Of a stretch of DNA of 24,071 nucleotides, positions 1 through 8,270 are shown piece by piece. Below the pieces are notes generated by a model. It saw nothing but the letters and a program-made list of their open reading frames with translations, ran no database searches and was not told where the DNA came from. The DNA is from an uncultured Collinsella sp. (GTDB lineage Bacteria; Actinomycetota; Coriobacteriia; Coriobacteriales; Coriobacteriaceae), in the NCBI GenBank assembly GCA_902465105.1, contig CABQLM010000027.1, forward strand, positions 1-24,071. The letters run 5' to 3'. Each line of letters begins with the position of its first letter. The stretch's first letter is position 1. Position numbers and translations under genes: made by a program.

Positions 1-41
1 CGCTGCGCGGGCCGCATTTGGACAATCTGACGTTCAACTTC

Positions 42-76
42 AAGGGCGCGACCGAAAGGTCAGCGCCCTTTCGTTT
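42..76 (+). terminator. Terminator of a gene off the left edge
   Basis: A stem of AAGGGCGC-GACC (42-53) pairs with GGTC-a-GCGCCCTT (58-70) around a GAAA loop and is followed by TCGTTT. One frame has a stop codon at 28-30, fitting the end of a gene that starts before this window; too few codons remain to identify it. The U-tract is interrupted, so termination strength is uncertain. Confidence 0.6.
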
Positions 77-343
77 CACGTCACCTTGTCTCAAATGCAG
101 CCCGCTTGCTGACTTATGCTCAACCTGCGGCGCCATTTTGCTTGAAGGCACCTTGCTCGCTCTGGCGGGCTTTCGCTGGCGTTGCCAAAACATCGGCGTT
201 GCCGGAGTAGTCGTTGGGGACGTTCTTAAGCGACTACCCAACGGCTATTGTGCACATGTCTCGCATGACAGTTGTCTCTTTTATGTTTCCTTTAGCCGTC
301 GCTGTCTAGGATGGGGGTTAGTCGGCAGGAAGGGAGCGCCTAT
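77..343. other. Intergenic region upstream of thrE
   Basis: I see no convincing gene here; an open frame crossing it has no ribosome site or recognisable protein. It contains GTAGTCG (207-213) able to pair with CGACTAC (231-237), and GTTGGG (213-218) able to pair with CCCAAC (237-242); the two pairings exclude each other. The thrE ribosome site GGAAGGGAG lies at about 328-335. No clear -35/-10 pair was found. Confidence 0.4.
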
Positions 344-1912
344 ATGGACGATGCGAGCGAGCGCGCAATCGAAGAGGACATGCTCGATCAGTTCAATTAC
401 TTTGATGATGAGGACGAGGAGCTGATCGACCGTCGCGAGCCAGCATCGCTTGACTCATTTGACCTAGTGGATGAAGAGGCTGATGAGGTTGAGGATGAAT
501 CGGCGGAGCCCCCACAGCCTTCGCGCCTTGACTCGCTGCTTTCGAGAGCCCCCATGCACCACGGTGTCCGTGCTGGCGCGCTCCATATGAAAACTGACTG
601 GCGCCAGATCGTGACCGCGGGCGATGAGCTTGCCGTCGATGCACCGCTTACCGACAAATCATCCATCATCTGCCGCACCGGTATGCTGATGCTCGCGAGC
701 GGAACGGGTGCCTGGCGTGTGCGCGATACCATGAATCGCGTCGCCGCCGTACTCGGTGTCACCGTCCACGTTGACTTAAGTCTCCTGTCGTTTGAGTGCA
801 CCTGCATCGAAGGCGGCCACTGCTTTAACGAGGTTGTCAGCCTGCCCACAACGGGCGTCAATACCCATCGCATTTGGATGATGGAGAGCTTCCTAAAGGA
901 AATCGAGACATATGGCCGCCGTTTTACGGTGCATGAGTATCACGAGATGCTCAAGACCGTTGAGAGCTCAAAACCCGATTACGCGCCTTGGCAACAGGGC
1001 CTTGCGGCGGCCTGCGCCTGTGGCGCCTTTGTCTTTTTACTTGGTGGCGGTCCCATTGAGATGGCATGTGCGTTCGTGGGCGCGGGCGTCGGCAACTTTG
1101 CCCGCTCTCATATCCTCAAACAGGGCCTCGGCCAGTTTAGCGCTTTGACGTTTGGCGTCGCGCTGGCCTGCATCTCGTATTTGCTGGCGTTGCTCGGCCT
1201 TGGCCAGGTCATTCCGGGGGCAATGTCGCACCAAGAAGGCTATATCGGCGCCATGCTCTTTGTGATTCCCGGCTTTCCCCTCATTACGGCAGGCCTCGAC
1301 ATCGCAAAGCTCGATATGCGAAGCGGCATCGAGCGTCTTTCGTATGCTGTGTCAATTATTGTGATGGCGACCCTCGTAGGCTGGATGGTTGCCGAGTGTG
1401 TGGGACTGGCGCCGGATGACTTCGCCCCGCTCGGCCTCTCACCGTTGGCTCTTACGCTCTTGCGCATACTGATGAGCTTTATCGGAGTATTTGGCTTCTC
1501 GGTTATGTTCAACAGTCCGATAAAGATGGCCGCGGCGGCTGGGCTCATCGGTGCCGTGTCTAATACCTTGCGCCTTACGCTCGTCGATGCGCCGACGCTG
1601 TTTCCCTTTCTGGGCCTGAGTGCGGGAATGCCTCCCGAGGCGGCGGCGTTTATCGGGGCGCTCGTATCGGGCCTGCTGGCAAGCCTGGCCGAAATCAAGC
1701 TCACCTACCCACGCATCGCCCTCACGGTGCCATCGATTGTCATCATGGTGCCGGGGCTGTATCTGTATCGCTCGATGTACTACATGTGCACGTTTGACAC
1801 GGTTAATATGCTTGGCTGGTTTGTGCGTGCGGTGCTCATCGTGGCGTTCCTTCCCGTCGGCCTGAGCGTAGCGAGAACTCTCACCGATCCCCGCTGGCGC
1901 CACACCAGCTAA
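344..1912 (+). CDS. ThrE-type threonine/serine exporter
   Basis: A 522-residue inner-membrane protein of the ThrE family, which exports threonine and serine by proton-driven antiport. Residues 1-80 are very acidic and probably cytoplasmic and disordered. A DUF1212-type domain starts near residue 105 with the family signature CRTGMLMLASGTGAWRVRDT, followed by several hydrophobic segments to about 330. A second hydrophobic DUF3815/ThrE_2-type half runs from about 350 to 515, so both halves are fused as in Corynebacterium ThrE; many other bacteria encode them separately. I chose the ATG at 344 because GGAAGGGAG sits just upstream; an ATG at 311 would add 11 residues without a good ribosome site. 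It appears monocistronic, with a strong terminator at 2041-2091. The substrate is inferred from the family. Confidence 0.9.
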   Translation: MDDASERAIEEDMLDQFNYFDDEDEELIDRREPASLDSFDLVDEEADEVEDESAEPPQPSRLDSLLSRAPMHHGVRAGALHMKTDWRQIVTAGDELAVDAPLTDKSSIICRTGMLMLASGTGAWRVRDTMNRVAAVLGVTVHVDLSLLSFECTCIEGGHCFNEVVSLPTTGVNTHRIWMMESFLKEIETYGRRFTVHEYHEMLKTVESSKPDYAPWQQGLAAACACGAFVFLLGGGPIEMACAFVGAGVGNFARSHILKQGLGQFSALTFGVALACISYLLALLGLGQVIPGAMSHQEGYIGAMLFVIPGFPLITAGLDIAKLDMRSGIERLSYAVSIIVMATLVGWMVAECVGLAPDDFAPLGLSPLALTLLRILMSFIGVFGFSVMFNSPIKMAAAAGLIGAVSNTLRLTLVDAPTLFPFLGLSAGMPPEAAAFIGALVSGLLASLAEIKLTYPRIALTVPSIVIMVPGLYLYRSMYYMCTFDTVNMLGWFVRAVLIVAFLPVGLSVARTLTDPRWRHTS

Positions 1913-1945
1913 TTGGCGCAAGGGGGACAGGTTACTTTGCACCAA
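1913..1945. repeat. REP-like palindromic unit after thrE
   Basis: TTGGCGCAA (1913-1921) and TTGCACCAA (1937-1945) form a near-perfect inverted repeat (8 of 9) around a 15-nt G/A-rich centre. It begins at the base after the thrE stop codon. Its shape resembles repetitive extragenic palindromes; whether it is dispersed in the genome cannot be seen here. Confidence 0.45.
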
Positions 1946-2040
1946 TACGTCGAGCATCTCCACAAACTCAACGCTTACGAAGCGCGTGTTGTTCGTGTTA
2001 GGGTAGTTCCACCACATAAGTAGTCGCAGGCGCACGTACC

Positions 2041-2091
2041 ACGGGCGGGCGAGATGAAGTCCCAATAACTCCATCTTGCCCGCCCGTTTTT
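2041..2091 (+). terminator. Strong intrinsic terminator after thrE
   Basis: ACGGGCGGGC (2041-2050) pairs perfectly with GCCCGCCCGT (2078-2087). The stem continues through GAGATG/CATCTT, and five T follow (2087-2091). It ends thrE transcription and also lies only 45 bp before the next gene, so it could alternatively act as an attenuator of that gene. Confidence 0.8.
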
Positions 2092-2135
2092 GTTGCGTGG
2101 TATTGCGGCGTAACACAGAAAGGATTTCGCCCTTC

Positions 2136-2684
2136 ATGCCTATCAACAAACGAGAGAGCCTGCTGTTCACCTTTATCATGTGCTTTTGCATGGTGCTCTG
2201 GATGAGCATCTACAACGTTGCCCTGCAGCACGGGGCCATCAACGGCGAGGTCGTTGCCGCTGCGTGGCTCGGCTTCCCCGTTGCCTATATCTTTGCCGTG
2301 TGCTGCGACCGGTTCGTCGCCAGCCCGCTTGCCAAGGGTTTCGCCTTTAAGTACTTGGTCACTCCGGGCAAGAGCTCGCCGCTTGCCATGACGCTCGCCG
2401 TCAGCTCCTGCATGGTCGTTCCCATGGTCATCATCATGTCGCTGTACGGTGCCTGCGAGGGTCTGACGCACATGCCCGGCGGCATCCTTGCGAACCTGTA
2501 TTCCGTGCCCGCGATCTGGATGATCAACATCCCGCATAATTTTGTGATGGCGCTGCCGTGGAACCTTTTGGTAGCCGGTCCGATTTCCCACTTCGTCTTC
2601 CGTCGCGCCTTCCCTGTGGGGACGGTTTTCGAGGAGGAGCATGCCGAGCTCTTGGAGCAGGCTATGGCTCCTGAGTGCGAGTAG
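2136..2684 (+). CDS. DUF2798 family membrane protein
   Basis: A 182-residue membrane protein with two similar halves, each with two hydrophobic helices: roughly residues 8-30 and 38-60, then 85-110 and 125-155. This layout and the start of the first half fit the DUF2798 family, whose function is not established. The ATG at 2136 follows GAAAGGA (2118-2124); an upstream start at 2076 would put the N-terminus inside the terminator hairpin and is unlikely. The gene stands alone between two terminators. The C-terminus is short and acidic. No transport or enzymatic motif is visible, so I assign no function beyond membrane location. Confidence 0.75.
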   Translation: MPINKRESLLFTFIMCFCMVLWMSIYNVALQHGAINGEVVAAAWLGFPVAYIFAVCCDRFVASPLAKGFAFKYLVTPGKSSPLAMTLAVSSCMVVPMVIIMSLYGACEGLTHMPGGILANLYSVPAIWMINIPHNFVMALPWNLLVAGPISHFVFRRAFPVGTVFEEEHAELLEQAMAPECE

Positions 2685-2850
2685 CTCGCTTGGGGATCTG
2701 CTGAGCGCGGGCGACTTGCTTGGTTGGAGCCCTAAGCGTGGATAGCTCTCTCGGCGACATCGCGGTCGTGAGCGGTGCGCATGACCGGAGGGCCCGTGCT
2801 GCTCCGTTGCCCGACGTGCTAGCGCGCAGAACAATCTGTTGGTGCATTCG

Positions 2851-2883
2851 GCGGCTGCTGAAGCGTTTCGGCAGCCGCTTTTT
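2851..2883 (+). terminator. Intrinsic terminator after the DUF2798 gene
   Basis: GCGGCTGC (2851-2858) pairs with GCAGCCGC (2871-2878), and TTTTT follows. It separates the DUF2798 gene from the activase unit. The 165 bases between the stop codon at 2684 and this hairpin hold no recognisable gene. Confidence 0.8.
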
Positions 2884-2895
2884 ATACGGAATTTA

Positions 2896-2916
2896 AATAC
2901 AACAGTCTGTTGTATT
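2896..2916. promoter_or_regulatory. Palindromic operator, probably TetR-type
   Basis: AATACAACAG (2896-2905), one central T, then CTGTTGTATT (2907-2916): a perfect inverted repeat with 10-bp arms, 50 bp before the activase start codon. Size and symmetry suit a TetR dimer, and a TetR gene ends this operon at 7389-8078. A looser copy with a shared AACA-n-TCTGTTG core occurs at about 2829-2843. That the TetR protein binds here is an inference from position. Confidence 0.6.
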
Positions 2917-2965
2917 ACGTAGAGTGGTATATCTCTAGCGGGAAAAATGCGAGAGACGGAGCATT

Positions 2966-5900
2966 ATGGCGTTGCTAGTAGGACTGGACGTAGGGTCGAC
3001 GACGACCAAAGTTTACGCGATGCACGAGGATATGACCGAGGCGTGGTGGGGATATCGCCGCCACGGGGCGTGTCAGACAGCGAGCGTGCGCGCCATGCTC
3101 GGCGAGCTCGCCGAGCGCTTTCCCCATGAGTCGCTGCGCGTTGCGGTGACCGGCTCGGGTGCGCGCGATATCGCGACCGCGCTGGGCGCCTCGTACGTTC
3201 AGGAGGTGGTCGCCAACGCGCTCGCGATCAGCAGGTTCTATCCGCAGACGCGCTGCGCCATCGAGCTGGGCGGCCAAGACGCCAAGATGATCTTCTTCCG
3301 CACCAACGATAAGGGAGACATCGAGGTTGCCGACATGCGCATGAACGGCTCGTGCGCAGGCGGTACCGGTGCATTTATCGACGAGATGGCAAAGCTCATG
3401 GGGGTCGGCACCGAATCGGGCGAGTTCGAGCAGCTCGCAAGCCGGGGAACGACCGTCCACGAGGTCTCGGGCCGCTGCGGCGTGTACGCAAAGACCGATA
3501 TCCAGCCGCTGCTCAACGAGGGCATTCCTACCACCGACCTGGCGCTTTCGGCGCTTCACGCGGTCGCCCGCCAAACGATCGGCGGTCTGGCCCAGGGTAT
3601 CGACATCGAGCCGCCGGTAATCTTCGAGGGCGGTACGCTCGCCTACAACCCCACGCTGGTCCGCGTGTTCCGGGAGCAACTGAATCTATCGGACGATCAG
3701 GTTATCGTCCCGCGCGATCCGCAGATCATGGTCGCGCGCGGTGCCGCCCTGTCGCTGACCGACATGTTCGCATCGTCCCAACCGATCGACCTTCCCGACG
3801 CTTTTGTCCGGCTGGATAAGCTCGAGACGGTCGCGCCCGCAAGCGGGGAGGGACGTCTTGCCCAGCCCTTTTTTGCCACACCTGCCGAGCAGGCGGATTT
3901 TATGGCACGCCATGGCAAAGAGACGCCGGCAAAGGGTCCGGATGCGTATGCGCCCGGAGAGACGGTGCGTGTGGCGCTCGGTATCGATTCGGGGAGCACG
4001 ACGACCAAGTTCGCCCTGGTCGATGAGGCGGGTGAGCTTGTCGATTCGTTCTACGCGTCTAATAACGGCAGACCGCTCGACGTCGCCCAACAGGGTCTTG
4101 TCAGCTTGAAGAACCGCTGGGAGACAGCGGGAGTCACGCTTGCGATCGATGCCGTGGGCACCACGGGATACGGCGAGGAGCTTTTCGCGCGCGCGTTCCA
4201 CGCCGACTACCATACGGTCGAGACGGTCGCGCACGCCCGCGCCGCGTGCGCATGCGTTCCCGATGCGACCTTCGTGCTCGACATCGGCGGACAGGATATG
4301 AAGGCCATCTGGCTCAACCACGGCGTGCTGACCGATATCGTCGTCAACGAGGCGTGCTCTGCGGGCTGCGGCTCGTTCCTCGAGGGTTTTGCCAAAAACC
4401 TCGGAATAGCCGTTGAGGATATCGCGACCGAGGCATTTTCGTCCAAAGCCCCCGCCGTTCTCGGCAGCCGCTGCACGGTGTTCATGAACAGCAGCGTCGT
4501 TTCCGAGCAGCGGCGCGGTAAGGGTCCGGGCGACATCATGGCCGGTCTCTGCCGTTCGATTATCGAGAACGTGTTCACCAAGGTCATTCGCGTTTCAAAT
4601 CTCAACCGTCTGGGCGACAAAGTCGTCGTCCAGGGCGGCACGTTCCGAAACGACGCGGTGCTGCGCGCATTCGAGCAGTATCTGGGCAAACCCGTCACGC
4701 GTGCGCCTCACCCGGGGCTGATGGGCGCTATCGGTATCGCCCTGCTCGCGCGCGAGAAATGCCGCAAGGGCGACGCCGGCACGTCGTTTATCGGGCTCGA
4801 TGCCGTGGAGCGCTTCGAGCATCGCGAGTTCGGCGGCGTTACCTGCCGTCGGTGCAACAACCGCTGCCAGCGCGCGGTCGTGGCATTTGGCGACGGCTCG
4901 CTTTACGTCACGGGCAATCGCTGCCCGCGCGGCGGCGCCATCTCATGGGATGAGCTCGTGCGCGAGGTTCCCGCGGCGGAGGAGCTGCGTCCGCAGGGTG
5001 CTTGCGAGGCACAGGCACCCGGCACGGGGCGCGACCGGACCGCGGCTGCCCCCAATCTCTTTGTCGACCGCGAGAAGCTGCTGTTCGAGTCGTGCCCCAC
5101 GGTTCCCGCCTGCGGGGGGCGCGATGTCACGATCGGCATTCCCCGTGTGCTCGAGTTCTGGGACACCATGCCGTTCTGGTCGACGTTCTTCAGCACGCTC
5201 GGCTTTAAGGTGCGCGTCTCGGGACGCAGCACCAAGGCGATGTACGAGCGCGGTCTGGCGCACGTCACATCCGACACCGTGTGCTTCCCGGCCAAGCTCG
5301 TCCACGGGCACATCCGCAATCTCGTCGACGCCGGCGTCGACCGCATCTTCATGCCCATCATCACGACGGTGCCCACCGAAAACACCGCCTCTACCAGCGA
5401 GTGGATGTGCGCCGTCGTAAAGGGATACCCCTACGTGATGCGCAATTCCGATAACCCGGAGGAGCGTTTCGGCGTTCCGTTCGATACGCCGCTGTTCCAC
5501 TGGTACGACGAGGGCGACCGAAACCGCCAGCTCAAGGCGTGGTGCAAGGAGACCTTCGATATCGATGCCGACCTGGTTGCCAAGGCGACCGAGCAGGCGG
5601 ACCGCGCGCAGCAGACGTTTGAGAACCAGCTGCAGCTGCGCGGCAGGCAGGTGCTCGAGAACGTGCGCGAGGACGGCGGCTACGCGGTGGTGATCGCTTC
5701 GCGCCCGTACCACAACGACCCGCTGGTCAACCACGGGCTGCCCAAGCTCTTCTCTGAGCGCGGCATCCCCGTGCTGACGCCCGATGCGGTGCCGGGGGTC
5801 TGCAACGTCGATCTTTCCAACAGCCGCATCGACATCGTGAACAACTACCATGCGCGCATGCTGTCGTGCGCGGTCATCGTCGCATCGACGCCCGAGCTCG

Positions 5901-7405
5901 AGCTCGTGCAGATGGGCAGCTTCGGCTGCGGCCACGATGCGTATCTCACCGACGAGATCGCGCGCATGATGGGCGAGATGGGCTCCAAGGTTCCGATGAT
6001 GATCAAGCTCGATGAGAGCGACGTCGCCGGTCCCATGGGCATTCGCGTGCGTTCGTTTATCGAGTCGGTCAACCGTCGTCGCGCGGAGGAGCGTGCCGAG
6101 GGCGCCCGGGTGCACGCGGTCCATCCGCTCGACGACCCGTATAAGGTCAAGTACACCAAGCGCGACCGGCACGACAAGATCGCGCTGGTCCCCAACACCT
6201 CCCATGCGTTCTGCAGGCTCATGACCGCGGCGATGCGCAATCAGGGCGTGCGCGCCGAGGCCCTTGATATCGGGCGCGAGGATGCCATCCGCCTGGGCAA
6301 ACGCTATGTGCACAACGACATCTGCTTCCCCGCGCAAATCGTGATCGGCGAGGCGCTCGCGGCACTCGAGAGCGGTAAGTACGACCCGCACGACGTCGCC
6401 GTGGTGACTGGCAAGTATATCGGCGACTGCCGCCTGACGCACTACATGCCCCTGCTGCGCCGCGCGCTCGACGACGCGGGATACGACTATGTCCCGGTGC
6501 TCACCAACGACGACGTCGATGCCCACAATGCGCATCCGGGCTTCAAGCTCGGCCTTGGCCCGAGCATCCAGATCGCCTACGGTCTTCCCATGATCGATGC
6601 CCTCGAGGCCATGCTTAGGCGCATCCGTCCCTACGAGCTCGAGAAGGGCGCGGCGGACGCTGCGTTCGACCGCGCGCTCGATGAGGTTATCGAGGGCATG
6701 GAGCGCTCCGGGCTGAGAGGCCAGGCGACGGGCTTCAAACGCGCGCTTGCGATCATGGACGCCGTTCCGTACGACCGCTCGAACCCGCATCCGACCGTTC
6801 TCATCGTGGGCGAGTACCTGCTCAATTTCCATCTCGGCGCCAACCACGAGATCGAGCGCTACCTCGAGGACAACGGGCTCGAGGTCATCGAGGCGCGCAT
6901 GACCGACGTGATCCGCAAGACCTATTTCTACAAGCATGCGCAGTCGCGCGAGTTCCACGTCGACCTGTCGCTGCCCGAAAAGGCCTGGTACGCCACGGCA
7001 GACAACCTGTTCGAGCTCGCGCACGACCGTTGCGACCGCCTGGGCGCGGCGAGCCCGCTCTACGAGCCGCCGACGCGCATGCCCGAGCTCGTGCGCGCGA
7101 GCGATAAGATCCTGCACCATACGTTCGATGCGGGCGAGGGCGTGCTGATTCCGGCGGAGATCCTCGAGCACGCCAAGCGCGGCTGCCGCAACTTCGTGAT
7201 CCTGCAGCCGTTCGGGTGTCTGCCCAACCATGTCGTGGGGCGCGGGCTCATCCATGCGCTCAAGGAGCAGTATCCCACGGCGCAGTTCCTGCCGCTCGAC
7301 TACGATCCCGACGTGAGCTTCGCCAACGTGGAGAACCGTCTTCAGATGCTCATCATGAACGCCAAGGCGCAGGGGTGCGGTGAGGCGCATGGCGAGACCG
7401 CGTAA
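2966..7405 (+). CDS. 2-hydroxyacyl-CoA dehydratase activase fusion
   Basis: A 1479-residue cytoplasmic fusion. It has two ASKHA ATPase domains of the HgdC/BadF-BadG type, each opening with an ATP phosphate-binding loop (DVGSTTTK near 8-15, DSGSTTTK near 341). Each also carries two spaced cysteines where HgdC holds its bridging [4Fe-4S] cluster: C130 (NGSCAGGTG) and C171, then C464 (NEACSAGCG) and C503. A cysteine cluster follows (C627, C630, C634, C653). A DUF2229-type region starts near 710, and a HgdB-like C-terminal region fills about 900-1470. HgdC-type activases use ATP to fire one electron into 2-hydroxyacyl-CoA dehydratases. No separate dehydratase subunits are in the window, so the true substrate is unknown. 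The ATG at 2966 has GACGGAG upstream. The gene overlaps the TetR gene by 17 bases. Confidence 0.9.
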   Translation: MALLVGLDVGSTTTKVYAMHEDMTEAWWGYRRHGACQTASVRAMLGELAERFPHESLRVAVTGSGARDIATALGASYVQEVVANALAISRFYPQTRCAIELGGQDAKMIFFRTNDKGDIEVADMRMNGSCAGGTGAFIDEMAKLMGVGTESGEFEQLASRGTTVHEVSGRCGVYAKTDIQPLLNEGIPTTDLALSALHAVARQTIGGLAQGIDIEPPVIFEGGTLAYNPTLVRVFREQLNLSDDQVIVPRDPQIMVARGAALSLTDMFASSQPIDLPDAFVRLDKLETVAPASGEGRLAQPFFATPAEQADFMARHGKETPAKGPDAYAPGETVRVALGIDSGSTTTKFALVDEAGELVDSFYASNNGRPLDVAQQGLVSLKNRWETAGVTLAIDAVGTTGYGEELFARAFHADYHTVETVAHARAACACVPDATFVLDIGGQDMKAIWLNHGVLTDIVVNEACSAGCGSFLEGFAKNLGIAVEDIATEAFSSKAPAVLGSRCTVFMNSSVVSEQRRGKGPGDIMAGLCRSIIENVFTKVIRVSNLNRLGDKVVVQGGTFRNDAVLRAFEQYLGKPVTRAPHPGLMGAIGIALLAREKCRKGDAGTSFIGLDAVERFEHREFGGVTCRRCNNRCQRAVVAFGDGSLYVTGNRCPRGGAISWDELVREVPAAEELRPQGACEAQAPGTGRDRTAAAPNLFVDREKLLFESCPTVPACGGRDVTIGIPRVLEFWDTMPFWSTFFSTLGFKVRVSGRSTKAMYERGLAHVTSDTVCFPAKLVHGHIRNLVDAGVDRIFMPIITTVPTENTASTSEWMCAVVKGYPYVMRNSDNPEERFGVPFDTPLFHWYDEGDRNRQLKAWCKETFDIDADLVAKATEQADRAQQTFENQLQLRGRQVLENVREDGGYAVVIASRPYHNDPLVNHGLPKLFSERGIPVLTPDAVPGVCNVDLSNSRIDIVNNYHARMLSCAVIVASTPELELVQMGSFGCGHDAYLTDEIARMMGEMGSKVPMMIKLDESDVAGPMGIRVRSFIESVNRRRAEERAEGARVHAVHPLDDPYKVKYTKRDRHDKIALVPNTSHAFCRLMTAAMRNQGVRAEALDIGREDAIRLGKRYVHNDICFPAQIVIGEALAALESGKYDPHDVAVVTGKYIGDCRLTHYMPLLRRALDDAGYDYVPVLTNDDVDAHNAHPGFKLGLGPSIQIAYGLPMIDALEAMLRRIRPYELEKGAADAAFDRALDEVIEGMERSGLRGQATGFKRALAIMDAVPYDRSNPHPTVLIVGEYLLNFHLGANHEIERYLEDNGLEVIEARMTDVIRKTYFYKHAQSREFHVDLSLPEKAWYATADNLFELAHDRCDRLGAASPLYEPPTRMPELVRASDKILHHTFDAGEGVLIPAEILEHAKRGCRNFVILQPFGCLPNHVVGRGLIHALKEQYPTAQFLPLDYDPDVSFANVENRLQMLIMNAKAQGCGEAHGETA

Positions 7406-8078
7406 GGACGCCGATGCGCCCGATGCACGCACCCGTATCATCGAGGCGTTTTGGGAGCTCATCGAGAACAACAGCATCTTCGAGCTGTCGGTTGGCGAGG
7501 TGACCCGCGCCGCCCAGTGCAATCGCGGAACGTTTTACTACTATTTTCACGATTTCGATGAACTCGTCGCCATCGCCATAGCCCAGCTGCTGCAGGATAA
7601 CGAGCTCATCACCGATGCCCTCTGGCATTTTTCGAGCGAGGGCGACCTTTCGGCGTTCGACCGGCGCGACGTCCGCTGCCTGCTGCGGCGCATCGTCATC
7701 ACCATGAGGGCGGGTGCCGCCGAGCAGGTCGTGCAGGGCATCCATACGATCATCATCGACCGCGTGAGAGAGATCGTCCACCCCGACGGAGAAGAGCTCA
7801 AGGCAGATTCGAACTTTGCGGTGGGCTTTCTGGTCTCGGGCATCATGGGCTTTGTGATGGCGGTCGGCTTTGCCCGGGAGGGCGGCGAGGAGATAGACCT
7901 CGAGCAGCTGGGGGACAGCGCGTGCGCGTACCTGAGGGCGGTCGCCATGCAGACGGTGGAAACGGTCGCGCAAGTCGAGGGCGTCGATACATCCGAGCTG
8001 CTCGAACGCGTCTCCAAGGAGGCCGATGCCTATCGCGCATCGCGTGCGACGAGTCCCGACGTGGTGAAAGACGCCTAG
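7389..8078 (+). CDS. TetR/AcrR family regulator
   Basis: A 229-residue transcription factor with the TetR N-terminal helix-turn-helix at about residues 14-60; the recognition end reads CNRGTFYYYFHDFDELV, typical of the family. The remainder is a mostly helical ligand and dimer domain without a recognisable ligand signature. I prefer the ATG at 7389 over a GTG at 7380 because the protein then starts MARPRKDADAP, a usual basic TetR arm. The 17-base overlap with the activase gene implies translational coupling. The protein most likely represses its own operon at the 2896-2916 palindrome, perhaps released by an acyl-CoA or fatty acid; the ligand is a guess from the neighbouring activase. Confidence 0.88.
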   Translation: MARPRKDADAPDARTRIIEAFWELIENNSIFELSVGEVTRAAQCNRGTFYYYFHDFDELVAIAIAQLLQDNELITDALWHFSSEGDLSAFDRRDVRCLLRRIVITMRAGAAEQVVQGIHTIIIDRVREIVHPDGEELKADSNFAVGFLVSGIMGFVMAVGFAREGGEEIDLEQLGDSACAYLRAVAMQTVETVAQVEGVDTSELLERVSKEADAYRASRATSPDVVKDA

Positions 8079-8103
8079 GGTTTCTCTTGCGGGGCGCCTG
8101 TCG

Positions 8104-8131
8104 CGCATCGCGCGGTGAGTCCCGCGATGCG
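8104..8131 (+). repeat. Perfect hairpin after the TetR gene
   Basis: CGCATCGCG (8104-8112) and CGCGATGCG (8123-8131) form a 9-bp stem with a 10-nt loop, 26 bases after the TetR stop codon. No T-run follows, so it is not a standard intrinsic terminator. It may protect the 3' end of the mRNA. Confidence 0.45.
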
Positions 8132-8211
8132 GTCATAACCTGCATTCATGTGAGCCGGGTTTATAGATATTCCTCCAGCTGTTAACATAGACAACCTGTG
8201 GGTAAAGAAAC

Positions 8212-8240
8212 AAAAGCGCCGCCGACGGGCGGGCGTTTTG
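8212..8240 (+). terminator. Possible weak terminator before clpC
   Basis: AAAA-G-CGCC-GCC and GGGCGGGCGTTTT can pair imperfectly, with one bulge on each side, and end in four T. It may close the activase-TetR transcript. It could also form in the clpC leader, since the clpC start is only about 30 bases on. The pairing is imperfect, hence the low confidence. Confidence 0.3.
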
Positions 8241-8270
8241 ATTTCGATGAACTCATGTAAGGAAACGAGC

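Noticed and set aside
18..425. Open frame of 135 codons at the left end
   Set aside because: It crosses a terminator hairpin, has no ribosome site or recognisable protein, and overlaps the start of thrE.
4943..7522. Minus-strand open frame of 859 codons
   Set aside because: It mirrors the activase gene; long antisense frames are expected in high-GC DNA and the translation has the Arg/His/Asp-rich look of such shadows.
8079..8270. CtsR or HspR operator before clpC
   Set aside because: Neither the CtsR heptad repeat nor the HAIR motif is present.
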